64,000 nt of DNA from NCBI RefSeq assembly GCF_963675165.1, contig NC_087378.1, forward strand, positions 4,955,205 through 5,019,204, written 5' to 3'. Of the stretch, positions 12,101 to 24,100 are shown piece after piece. The position numbers were made by a program, and so were the translations under genes. The DNA comes from Halichondria panicea (taxonomy: Eukaryota; Porifera; Demospongiae; Suberitida; Halichondriidae). The notes beneath the pieces are model-generated. The model did no database searches, had not been told where the DNA came from, and saw only the letters and a list, made by a program, of their open reading frames with translations. The stretch's first letter is position 1. Each line of letters opens with the position of its first letter.

Positions 12101-15100
12101 CGAAACAGGAACTTTTATATGAGGGCTACTGTAGCTACTATGAATTAAGATAAAAGGAAGGATTCGAACAAATTAGGTGTGTCCACACCAACCCAAATAT
12201 AGATTAAATAAACTGGGCTTAAAGGATGCAATGTATCTGCTCACCCAAGCGTGTGGTATCTTGTCTGCTGGCACAGTTGAACTTTGTTTGCTCTTTTTTC
12301 CTCCACCTCCGCTTGGAAGAGCACCTGCTAGCTTAGCATCTTCAAAAGCCTGCAAAAAATAAGGGGCAGAAATGAACACTATTTCATTTCACCCTCACCC
12401 ATTACCCAAAAATGTATCGTGAAGACAGCCGTTTGAGTTTCACAGTGGAACATTGCACCCTTCAAGGTGTCATAAGAATTTTGAACTATTGGGGGGGGAT
12501 ACGGCATGCAGAATATGCGGTGGGGGCGAACATCCTCCCATGGACAATTTAATAGTAACGATACTCAGTCATGATCATGCAACATAATATGTTTTAGGGG
12601 GAAGCACCAAAAAGCATGGTAATAAAGCAGGTGAGCATCGTATGTTAATCCGTGTGTCACTGAGCGGATAAAACAATAATTATAGGACTGGCTATTCACG
12701 GTAGCTTGAGTTTTAAGATAAATATAGAGCCAACACACAAATGCATACCCACACATAACGGGGAAGAGTAGGGTTGTGCACTGAAGTAACAAAAATTTCG
12801 CAAACAAGATTGTGGGTTGGTATAGTCTTTGCATGCTCCAACTAGTGAGGGGCTCAATCTTTGCGATCTTTACCAGTTGGGTCCAGCACTCTTCTCGTTG
12901 CACCTCTTTTTTTATGCGAGACACTCGATCCCTTATTTTACTATCAGCCTGCATGTGTTTCTATACGCATTCGAATGAGGCTTTCGAAGGTTAGATCTAC
13001 ATACATGCATGTAGTTTTTGAGGTAGATCTATATAATACACAATGTCATATTGCACATCCAGGTCCGTATATATAAGACAATCTCTTAAAAATACGTAAC
13101 ATCAGGTTGTACAGTTGTATCTATATAATTAATGTGGCAGAGTGGATAGTTTTATCACCCAGGACATGCAGACCTCTACAGATGAGCCCTGCCGACCAAA
13201 ACTTGGCTCGAAGTAGTGCTGGACCCAACTGGTAAAGATCGCAAAGATTGAGCCCCTCACTAGTTGGAGCATGCAAAGATTATACCAACCCACAATCTTG
13301 TTTGCGAAATTTTTGTTACTTCAGTGCACATGCTCTTCCAACCCTACTCTTCCCCATCAAAATGTTTTTGCACTTGTTTGTAAACTTTTTTCACTGCATT
13401 TGTATAACGCCGATTTTCGATTATGTTCAGTATTATCTAATACTGAAAGTACACGAGAGAAGTATACACTATATGGAGAGTTAAGTGGTCCTGGAGTCAA
13501 TAGAGACCTTAATGACGTTTTGTATCTATTCTAGTGGACTTTCTTTTTGTCTTGTTCACGTCCTTTTTGGTATTTGAGCATTGGTATCCAACGTGTATTA
13601 CCGTACTTATCACCATTTTTTTCGTTTGTATATACACTTTTTTCTTCACAGGTACCAACATACATTTATCTATGGTGCTAGCTAGATCAGTAGGTGGCAT
13701 TACCACCTTATTTTAATTGCACTGTTACACCTTTTTATGTCTGTCATGATATACTTGTACATGTATGCATGCAATAATTTATTATTTATCATATGGGGCT
13801 CAGAGCCTCAGAATAAGAGCAGCTTTGTCAACTTGCATCGCGTACTGCTGATTTCATTATTACGTTTGAAAATCATAGCGTAAGGCACTCTGCATATCAT
13901 GTGCATGTGCAGACTTTTTACACTTTGAACACAAGGCATAACTGGTGTAACATAACATTAACATACAGATTTAGCTACTTGAGGATCAAGACTGACTCTA
14001 CTGTTTGCCAAATAATTATGGCACATTCTGGTTATGTTACTATAACACCAATAACTGTATCTTCAGCTGCTGCTAATGGAATAATTCAGGTAAGAACTCT
14101 CAGTATAGCTTTGATATCATTATGCGGTATTATTAAATCTTTTACATGCAGAGGCCACAGTATACGGTCACCATACAGTCACAGCAGGTTAATTATACAT
14201 CTCACGGTCCTTCAGGGTCGTTCTCCTATGCAATTAAGTTAATTCCTAAGAAGAAAGCTGATTTTTCCATCCAAAAGCTACGAGGAATTGCAGGAATGTA
14301 TAAGTCAATTGAAGATTTAAAGGAAGACAATTTGAGTGCCTGCAATGGAGAAATATCTATTGATAGCTTTGGGTACATTGAGCTAGGACATGGGAATCGT
14401 GGAAAACAACAGTGGCTGTCAGCAATGATGATCTTAAAGATATGTACACTGTCCATCAAGGTAGACATGAGATATTATTGTGGGCACAACGTTGTGATGC
14501 TACAAGGAAGCGGGCGCATACACCAGATGAAGAAACTGCAAAACGCACTCGTTATAATAAATGATAAATACCTGGATAAAATGACTGAAGTAGAAATGAT
14601 TGAAGAGGAGCTAAAGGGGAAGCACACCGATGATCAATACACTGATGAGCAAATTAGATCTTGGGCTCACCTTATTCAAATGAAAAAGCATAGCTCATAA
14701 TTATGACTGTCCACCTAATAAAAGATTTTGGAAAGTTGCTTAACCCAAACGACCCTCAACTGGAAGTAGCTCTCTATCGAGACATGTGATGCAGTTAATG
14801 TCTCTCCAGGAAAGAGGGTGAATTTACGCGGTCAGTGTGTGCAACAGCTTCTGCAGTTACATGAGCTTCTAGAAAAAGGTGGAATCAATAAGCAACAATA
14901 TGACGAGATGCAGTCTACCATTATGGGTGACGTGAAAAAATATTGAGACAGACATGTGTATAATCGAGACTTACAACTACATGTACATAACTATAATTAT
15001 TATGATTATTAGTATCCACAATGTTCAATCCAATTTTGCTGTCGAACGCTGCCTTTATCAGTGTATGTGGTGATATTGTATATATTATGTCTTCATGTTG

Positions 15101-18100
15101 TTTTAAATAGTGTTTGATGTAACTAAAAGTTAGTTCGATTGGATTTAAATCAGGGCTGTACGGTGGTAGGTAGAATGTCAGAACACTAGCAGAATTTAGG
15201 AGCTCTTGAACCTCCTGCACACGATGAATTGAGCAATTGTGATAGACATAGGGGTATACCCATCAAAAGGATGCAACTCTGGTATCAAAGTGCCACGAAG
15301 AAAGTCCAGGAAAGCTTCACTGTCAACAGTGTTATCAACTGTTTCTACAGTCACCAAACCTCTGTTGAAATAGCAGCAATTGACGTCATATTACGTCCTT
15401 GAATCTGTAAACGGTTACTAATTGCTCTCTCACCACGGATTGCATATCCATATTGTCTGAGCATATCCTTTAGTTTAGTCCCAGTTTCATCAAGGAAAAC
15501 AATACGGTAGGTGAAAAACTGGCCATATATAACTGACTCTCAGATCAAGACGTCTTTGTAGAGCGATCTGCTGAACTTTTTTCCGAGTAAAGCCGTATTT
15601 GGCAAGTAGCCTGCACATAGTAGATACAGATAGATACAAGCGTGCCGCTTATTTCAGCAACTTTATCCAATAATTCTGACAGTTGAAAAGTAGGAAAGTG
15701 AAGTATCAATCCAATAATGTATAATTTATTCATGATGGCCATCAAGTTTTTGTTCACGAGGAATTGGTTTCTTGCGCACAACATCACCAGTTGCTTCAAA
15801 CAATTTGAAAATGTTGTGAGCAGTTCCAACACTAATGTTAAGGTTCCTTGCTATACGTAGATATCTTAAATCCAAAGCTAGCCTTTGCCATACCACTCTC
15901 CATCTGAGATCCTGTGAATAAGGTGCCATTCTTGTTGGTTCTGCTGATCTCCACATGTCAGTACAAACTCTACTATCAGTATGTAGTATGTACCAGATAA
16001 AGTAGTAGAGCTATATCTCTGAATGCCATCAGTAAGTTTAAAAATAATGTTTGCACATGCGCAGACTTACGCAGACTTACGCAATTTTCAAACACAAGTG
16101 AAATTAGCAGTATATCACATCAGCGTTGGAGAACTGGAGCGGTAAGAATCGACAGTATAAAACACTACTGTTGCTATGGACCTCTAGTGGTTGCTAAGAT
16201 AAGAGGGGTGTGGCCATGCTGCTTTTCTATGTCTGAGGCTGAGCATGCTCAGTAGGTAAACAATGGCGACCTCGTTAAAGAGGGTGTAGCTTCCACCCTA
16301 GCAAATTTAACTTCGAGGTAAAACGATTAGTTACTGCACTACCCAAGGCGATTGAGAACAGTACGGTGTCACTAGTTTGTGCTGTGGACCCACAGTTCTC
16401 TACTGAAGAACGTGAGGAGAAGATGAACAAAAAGTTGTTGTTTTTTAGTTTTGCTGTTCTTATAACTTTTTCACAATGTTTAATTCAGTTCATATTTCAC
16501 ACAAATGTCACAAATGATATGGGCAACAGATATTATAAACTCAACTAACTTTGTCTTGTGTCTTGGGTGAGATCCAGAGGGGGGCTTTTTGCTGTTTTCG
16601 ACCCAACCCTACTATTAGCACTATCGTGCTAATGATGTGTATATTGACAAGTCTTTTCTCTGCTTGTTTAGATACTATACTGTCTGTGCTATACTACTGT
16701 CTGTGTTTATACTGTCAGTGCTTAAATTCTCTCTTACTCCGTGCTTTAATTTGACAAAGGTTTGCTCCCACTGTTTGGCTACAGGCCATTTAAATAACAT
16801 GCAGTTGCTTCAGTATCGTTAAAGATTATTCATCAAGCCATCAGATAGGCTTCTTTTTCAGTGGCTCTCTTTGTTGGGGGCTTGAGCTCAGGCGAGTTTC
16901 TTTGGCTTGCTTGTGAGCAGGGCAGTGGCATATCCAGCTATGGGCTCAGGGTGCTCAAGCACCCCTCTAAGCTAAAAATATTACTGTTTATCTGGAAGCT
17001 ATTTATAAACGGTGAGCAGCACTAGCTATTCAGATTGCCTCTTACTGTAATTCTGAATGTGCCCCTTTTATTATATCTCTGTGTAAGTATGTATTGTACA
17101 TGCACGTGTACACACACACATTCACACTACTTTAACAAGGATGAGTGTTTCTACATCACTGATCGACTCAAGGAGAGGGAGAGGGAGAGGGAGAGGGAGA
17201 GGGAGAGGGAGAGCATTAAATAATTATCGTCTAGAACAGAGGAAGAGCATTAAATATGTAGTTCTATTTATTGTGTTACTAAGACAGTGTTATGTTGCTA
17301 TGCCATCGGGATGTAAACTAGTTATAACACGTGCACTCGGAATACATGTTGCACTCAACCTTTGGGGCTTACACCCTCGTGCTTCAGTGCAATATATGCC
17401 ATACATCCCTCGTGCGCATGCCCACATTCCGGACAAATAAAAACAGAGAAATGAGCTAGGGTACTCAACCACTGCAGTACATGAGGAAGGTACAATGTAC
17501 ATGATCTAGGGAAAACAATTGATCTTAAGGTGACATATTTTCGCGTGTATTAATTTCTGCTATTTCTGCGAATGAGAGTAAAATCGTAAAAATTAGTACT
17601 CGCAAATAATTGGCCGCCCTCTTTTTTAATGTATCCAGATTGACATTTCGCAAAAAATTAGACCAGCAAAATGTACAAAACTGTAAAAACGCAAACAAAT
17701 CTACCTGTGAAAATATGTCACCTTAAGGTATTCACACTAATAATAAAAACTTTACCATCTGTTTAAGCCCTTCCGTGTCAATCACATGAAACTTCTTCCT
17801 ATTCCCACCATTAGCAGAGTTAACGAGTGATTTGATATGTACGTCAGCACCAGCTTCGCCTGGAACAAGAAAAACAAGACTTGCCTGCCACTCATCCTGA
17901 AACAAAATATAAGATTATAAAGACTGCAAACATTCCTAGTCTTGTTACAGTGCTTGTTGCCCAGTGAGTGGGCAGATCAAAGCAATCCAGTGCTCTGTAT
18001 ATGGCACATTGCATCACTACCATATAATTATTGCACTGCATTATATGGCATAATGCACTGGGATTATATGCACTTGCACTGTGTGTAAATGCAGTAGATT

Positions 18101-21100
18101 TTGGGAGAGAAATCTACTTTTGGGACTTCTGCCCCATCTCACCATCCCACCCATTTGGTCACTTTTATAGGCTACTATATATATAGAATTTTTATGGAAT
18201 TCAACAAAAGTAACGAATTCACTAAAATTCCACTCAGAAGAATTTGACGTCATTGGGCAACAAGGTGGGGGGGGGGGGGGGCAGGGGTGAACCTTTCCTC
18301 CCCCAAAATACTCAGCTCCCCCCCCCCCCAAATTGTGTAGAATGACATAATCACATTAGTACTACATAACATCATCACATTGGTTAATGTGATAAACTCA
18401 ACTAATCCAAACATTAATTTTTGCAGTGCACGTAATCTTCCCTCCCAAACTTTTTATCCTAGATGAAACCCTGGAGATGTATTTGTGTTCCAGATCTATC
18501 AGCTTCCATCTACCACATCATTATCCATGCATGTCACTATACGCATAGATGGACTGTGCCTGTGCTCAACACTGTATTTTAGACACTAAATGGGGAAAGT
18601 ACCTTAGAGCAGGTATATACTATGGGACTTAGTATACCTGCACTTTACTTAGATCATGTTTGTCATAAATACTGCAATCTGATTGGTTAGAGGAAATGTT
18701 CTATCCAATTTAGAAAATCATGTACTTCAATAGAAAATCATGTACTTCAATAGAAAATCATGTAGCAAAGATTAGATAAGAACATTCAAATCTGATTGGC
18801 TAAATACTCATGGTTGCTATGATCTAAAATGCTTAGACACTGTTTAGGAAGTTTCCACATGATTTAGAAGTCCTCAGGGCTAGTAGAACCCTCACTGCGT
18901 TCGGGATACTACAACCAGCCCTTTGGGCTTCTAAATCATGTAGAAACTTCCTAAACAGTGTCTAACTATTATTTAGTATACCTATAGTATCCCGTTTTCA
19001 AGTATATAGGGAACATCAATTCATCACAAATCATCATGATTACAGCATGCATGCACATTCCAATTTGCATGTCTGCATGTAATGTATAAATGTATGCAGG
19101 GATCAGTCATCACCCCACCAGTGAAAAATGGCTAGTATTAGCCAGGGAAAATTACCAGCGAAGAAGTACATGTGAATGACGTTGTAAAGGATTGGAGTTA
19201 AATTTGCAGTGTTAACATGGTCATTTAATACTGACTCACGAATTATAATTAATTATATACAGCAATGTATAAACAGTCCTGTCTTCTCTTTTTGAACTTC
19301 TTTCCCGTACCTCTTCTATACTGCTTCTTGACTGTCGTTTCACTTATAATTATGTCTCCACCGAGGCATCAGCACCCGCGATGCTTTCATTGAATGCTAG
19401 GTAATTGAGGCTAGCAAAGAAGCCTTCCAAAACAACCAGAAGTACCTCGAATAAAGGCCCTGTGTGTAGCTAGCTAGCCTGCAGACAACATGCAAGTTCA
19501 GCCTCAATCATACCATAGATTGAAGACTCTTCACTATGATTATACATACTACATGCACTGCATATATCTTTATAATCTGACTTTATTATCATGTCACCAG
19601 CCGAGGGTTTGCACTTAATTTATAGTGCTCTAGTTATGCCTCGAGGCGTAGCCACACGAGAGATCGGTTATGCTGAATGTGTGTGTGTCTGTGTGTGTAT
19701 TCCTGCTCAACGGTTGCAATGCGACGAAAACTAACAGCTTCTATAGGCTTCTAGCCACGTTCTCTTGGATTTTGATTCGTGGATTAGAAAACTAAAGCTT
19801 CTTTCTCGAGTTATGGCTAGTTTGACTCACATTGAAGGCTGTTGCAGTCTCTTCAGAATCTTTCATACCATCATCTGTCCGCACAAACTTTCTATTCAAC
19901 ATATGAGTTAGCCTTGCACTAAAGCGCTAGCTTTTTGTTAGCTACAAGACTCAGAAAATATCTGTTAAAACAGCTAGCTAGCTAGCAGTAGCCATTTGTA
20001 AATTGATCTCTTTGGACACACCCTTTAAATTAAATTAAAAGTTTAATTATTTAATTATTATTAAAAGTTTAATTATTCGCGCTCATTCCCTATGTGTGAG
20101 AAAATAATTAGCCTCCTTCGCAGCCTCTCCTTTTTCTGTTCTTTGTCACACCATAGATAGAGTAGAAGAGGGATTAGAAACGGAAGTACCCTCGAAGTAC
20201 CATCCGTGTATTTCCGCGGTTTTAATCGAGGCTTACTTTTTAACACGAGGGCTAAACATGAATAATTCATGAGAATTGTTTTGCTCTCTGTAAGAAGTCC
20301 ACGAGCTGCTAAACATCAACTTTCTCTAATACTTGAGGCCATTTGGGACACAGGACACTATTTAGACAAAGCCTTAGCTATATCAAAGGTACTATAGGAA
20401 CACAAGCATGAAAAAGTGCTCTGTGTACCTCTAGCTACTTCACGACAATCGAGATTATATTTTCTTTGTTTCCAATTGATACCTACTATCAGGGGGCATG
20501 TGATTCAGTAATGGGGGTAGCTCTGAGATGTATGCTTTGGACACAATAAGTTTCCCGGGCTTTTGCGGGAGTTATGAAGAGATACACGGATGGTCCCAGA
20601 GCCACTACGTAGATTTCATTGCAAAACGTCACGTGAATCACGTCCGTTTCCAATCCCTCTTCTACTCTATCTATGGTCACACAGAAGAGAAAATTGGAGG
20701 AACAAAGAAAGAAAGAAGGAAATGACACTTGCTAAGTCGCGTGATCCCCTACTGACGTAGACAAATTTTAACGAGCATGGGTGAGAGAAAACCTCAATAA
20801 CTGTCCTCCCACACAGTACTTGGAGCGCATTTACCAGGAACATAATCTGGAACAGTACAGAGTCAGCCTTCGTGAGACCTTTAGTCAGTAGAGGAAGTAT
20901 GAAAGACTAGAGTAGAGTAGACTATACTGCTGTAATAATTATATCTACTAGTCAAGTGGGTCTGTTCTGAACTCAGGAAAAAAAACTGAGCTAAATTTAG
21001 ATATAGATCTAGATCTTTAGTCTTTAGCCTTTACTAGGTAAGCCCTCGTCTACAATGTCTCCACGCTTGATTCTGGCTTACTATCTACGATACATAATTA

Positions 21101-24100
21101 TGCTAACAGCTTTTATGTTAGAGTTTGGAATGCGTAGGCATGCTGTAGTTTTTTGCTCTGTCAGGCTCCGCCCAGCTAGTGGTTGCCCACGTTCATTTTC
21201 ACTCGTCTACCACTCGTCTACCACTCGTCTACTGTCACGCGACTTAGCAAGGCAGGCTCTCCTTTTTCTTTGTCTCTTCCTTCTTTCTTTCTTTGTTCCT
21301 CCGTATTTTATTTTATTGAACTATGACAAAGAACGAGAGGGTACGAAGGAGGCTAGAAAATAATATCCAGATCCTCCTGGCAGAATCATATTTTTCTTGA
21401 GGGCCGGGCCTGGTAAGCCACAAAACATTACATGTGCGCTTGCACAAAACATTGAACTATGTACTCTGGTTTGCTGTGTCACCACAGCTGCAAGCACATG
21501 CTGATCATGGAACCAGGACAGCCTTCGTGTTCACTTTCGCTTGCTGTAGCTGCCACTGGACGCCGAGTGACTATTAATAGTGGATCACAGAAACAAGTAT
21601 CAAAGAACGATGATGGGTGTGTGTTGGGTACATATTCAATGCCAAATGTGCCTACTGCAAAACTCAATACAACATTACAAGGAGCTTCCCCACTTCTATC
21701 CAAAGTTTTGGTGAAAGTTGCATCAAAAGATGGGCCTATAAGCTCTGGAAAGATGTTCACTGTTCGTGATTTAGATATTACTACAATTTTCACATGTGAG
21801 GACTTAAAAGATGCCATTAAGAGACAGTTAACTGATGACATTGTTGATAGTGACTTCGATGTTGGATATGTGGAGGGTTCAAGTGTTGTGCGGATTAGAA
21901 ATAGGCGTGATCTGGAGGAGGTATGGTCCTGTATTAATAATCCAAAAACTAAAGGCAAAGTAATGCTGTGGTGTGATGGCTTAAGCAACACCAAGAGAGT
22001 CGCAAGCGTCCTCGAAGTGATGGCATATCTGTGGTTAATACAAAGAAAAAAGTACCTGACAAGGCTGACAAGGAACAGAAAGTTCAGCAACTGGTCGACT
22101 CATTGAAAGAAAAGCACCTTAGTACCTAAGCAATTTCGTATAAATGGGCCAAAATGGTAGCAAGTGGTATGTATTGTAGTATGGACAATCCGCCTAACAC
22201 CACAATGTTCACTCGTGCTGGCAGCGGCACTCCATCTCGAAAGAAAGACATTGTGCCAGTTGCTCCGGGCTCTCTCTGATGCGGCAACTGTGATTGCTAC
22301 TGCTTTGTCTCCTGCTGTGTCTACCAGTTCGACACATATTGCAAGCAATAGCCCAGCAAAAGTTATAGAGAGTAAGTCGAAGCTATACATGCAGTTGAAT
22401 GAACTACAAAATCTAAAGCAAAGCGGGGTGTTGACTGACGAGGAGTATTGTGAAGAGAAGGGTACAATCATGAACTTACTTCAACAACTAAAGTGACATA
22501 ATATTGATCAAACTGACAATTTTTGGTGTGTTGTGCATAGTTATTATTATACGTTGTGATAATGTTTTAGTCAATGTATCCACTATGAGAAAGGCAGTCT
22601 TGTTTGGTTACCATACTAAATGCCATACTTAAGAGTACTCTTGAGGCACTGCATGATTGAAATACTCCATCGTTTTGCTTCATAAAATTGATTTCACTTG
22701 ACTGAAAACCTCTTCGCAAGGATTCAAATCAGGTGAGTATAGAGGGAGAAAAAGCAGTCGTGCTCCTTCTTGGTTTTCAATTAAATCCATAACACCCTCC
22801 ACATGGTGTATGGAGGCATTGTCCATAATCACAACTGAATGGGGATTTACCCAATTGAATGGATTTAGAATTGGAAGAACATAATCTCTCAAAAACTGCT
22901 CAAACCTTCCACCATCCACAGTCCCTTCAAAGAAGCATACGTCATGTATTCCATCAAGGGACAGTACAGGAATTGCTGAGTAGCGTGTTCCACGTGCTAG
23001 CAGCCTATGGTCTCTGGGCGTCATACCTCTTATACTGTATGCCCATTTTCGCACACAATTTCTTCTATCACACCCTGTCTCATCTAGCCATATAAGCATT
23101 CTTGGATCATAGGTTGTAACTTCAGCCATAAACTTAGCACGTAATTCATCATTACGCCGTATATGAATGTGTTGAATAACTTGCCGTGTACAGTTCATGA
23201 ACTTCAGTGTTCGACAGATGGTTGCAACACTTACAGTAACACCAAACATTGTAACAAGTTTTGCTTGAATTCATGTAAGTATATGCCAGTGTTCTCCAAA
23301 ATGATTCGTAGAAGTACAAGCTGTTCAAAATCTCCGAGTAGTTTCTGAGGACCATGTGTTGAAACTCTTGGCGCTACATCACCAGTTTGCTCAAAAGCAT
23401 TAATATATCTATAGACAGTGCTCTCAGAAAGGCTGACTTGGTGTGATATGTCTTTACAATTCAAGTGATGAGCAAGATGGAGCCAAATTACTCTCCAACG
23501 AAGGTCCAACGAGTATGGAATCGGCATCTTGAATTTCGCAAGTTTATTGATTGAAGTAGCTGGGCGGAGTCTAGCTATTGCGCATGCTCTATTTATTTCA
23601 CAGTCTGTGACACTATAGTCAACCAACCTGAAAACCTCTGTACCATAAATTATAACAATATAGATAACAATATGCATGTACACAAGTTTAGATATTATAT
23701 ACACTGAACTACAGATCCTGGAAGAATCAATTTTCTTCTTTCTTGAGGTCCTGGTATAAAGCCAATAAATAACAACAATAGATGCATTGTACTTAGTGAC
23801 TCTATATAGATAAGCTAACTTTAATTTATAGAAACTACTATAACACTAATACTTTTTGAGCGAAAGCATAACATGGCGAGGCATTAGCAAGCGCACGCTT
23901 GCAACACTCGTTAATGTGGCAATCAAGGTCAAAGGTAATTCCAGTATTCCAGTCCAATGAATAGAAACACCCTAGAAAACATGGGGGGCTCCAGCCCCTG
24001 GAGTCTTCCCTCCCCCCACTGTGAAATGATAGTACAGATGTTACTGTCTCAGATAACTCACATCATTGACAATTTCATTGACCAAGATTTCATCAAGATT

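Larger units (their letters stand above)
19637..23930 (-). repeat. R1 copy split by two insertions
   Basis: The R1 sequence can be followed in three pieces: 19637-20108, 21356-21430 and about 23648-23930. Placed together they match the uninterrupted R1 copy at 50028-50893. The gaps are the MULE-like element at 20109-21355, which itself carries a MITE, and the two-gene IS630-like element at about 21431-23647. Confidence 0.85.

Noticed and set aside
18041..18331. 96-residue glycine/proline-rich ORF
   Set aside because: Generated by G and C homopolymer runs in a dispersed repeat.
21479..22090. 203-residue minus-strand ORF
   Set aside because: Antisense shadow of the accessory gene of element B; it lacks recognisable motifs, while the plus frame is conserved in element A.
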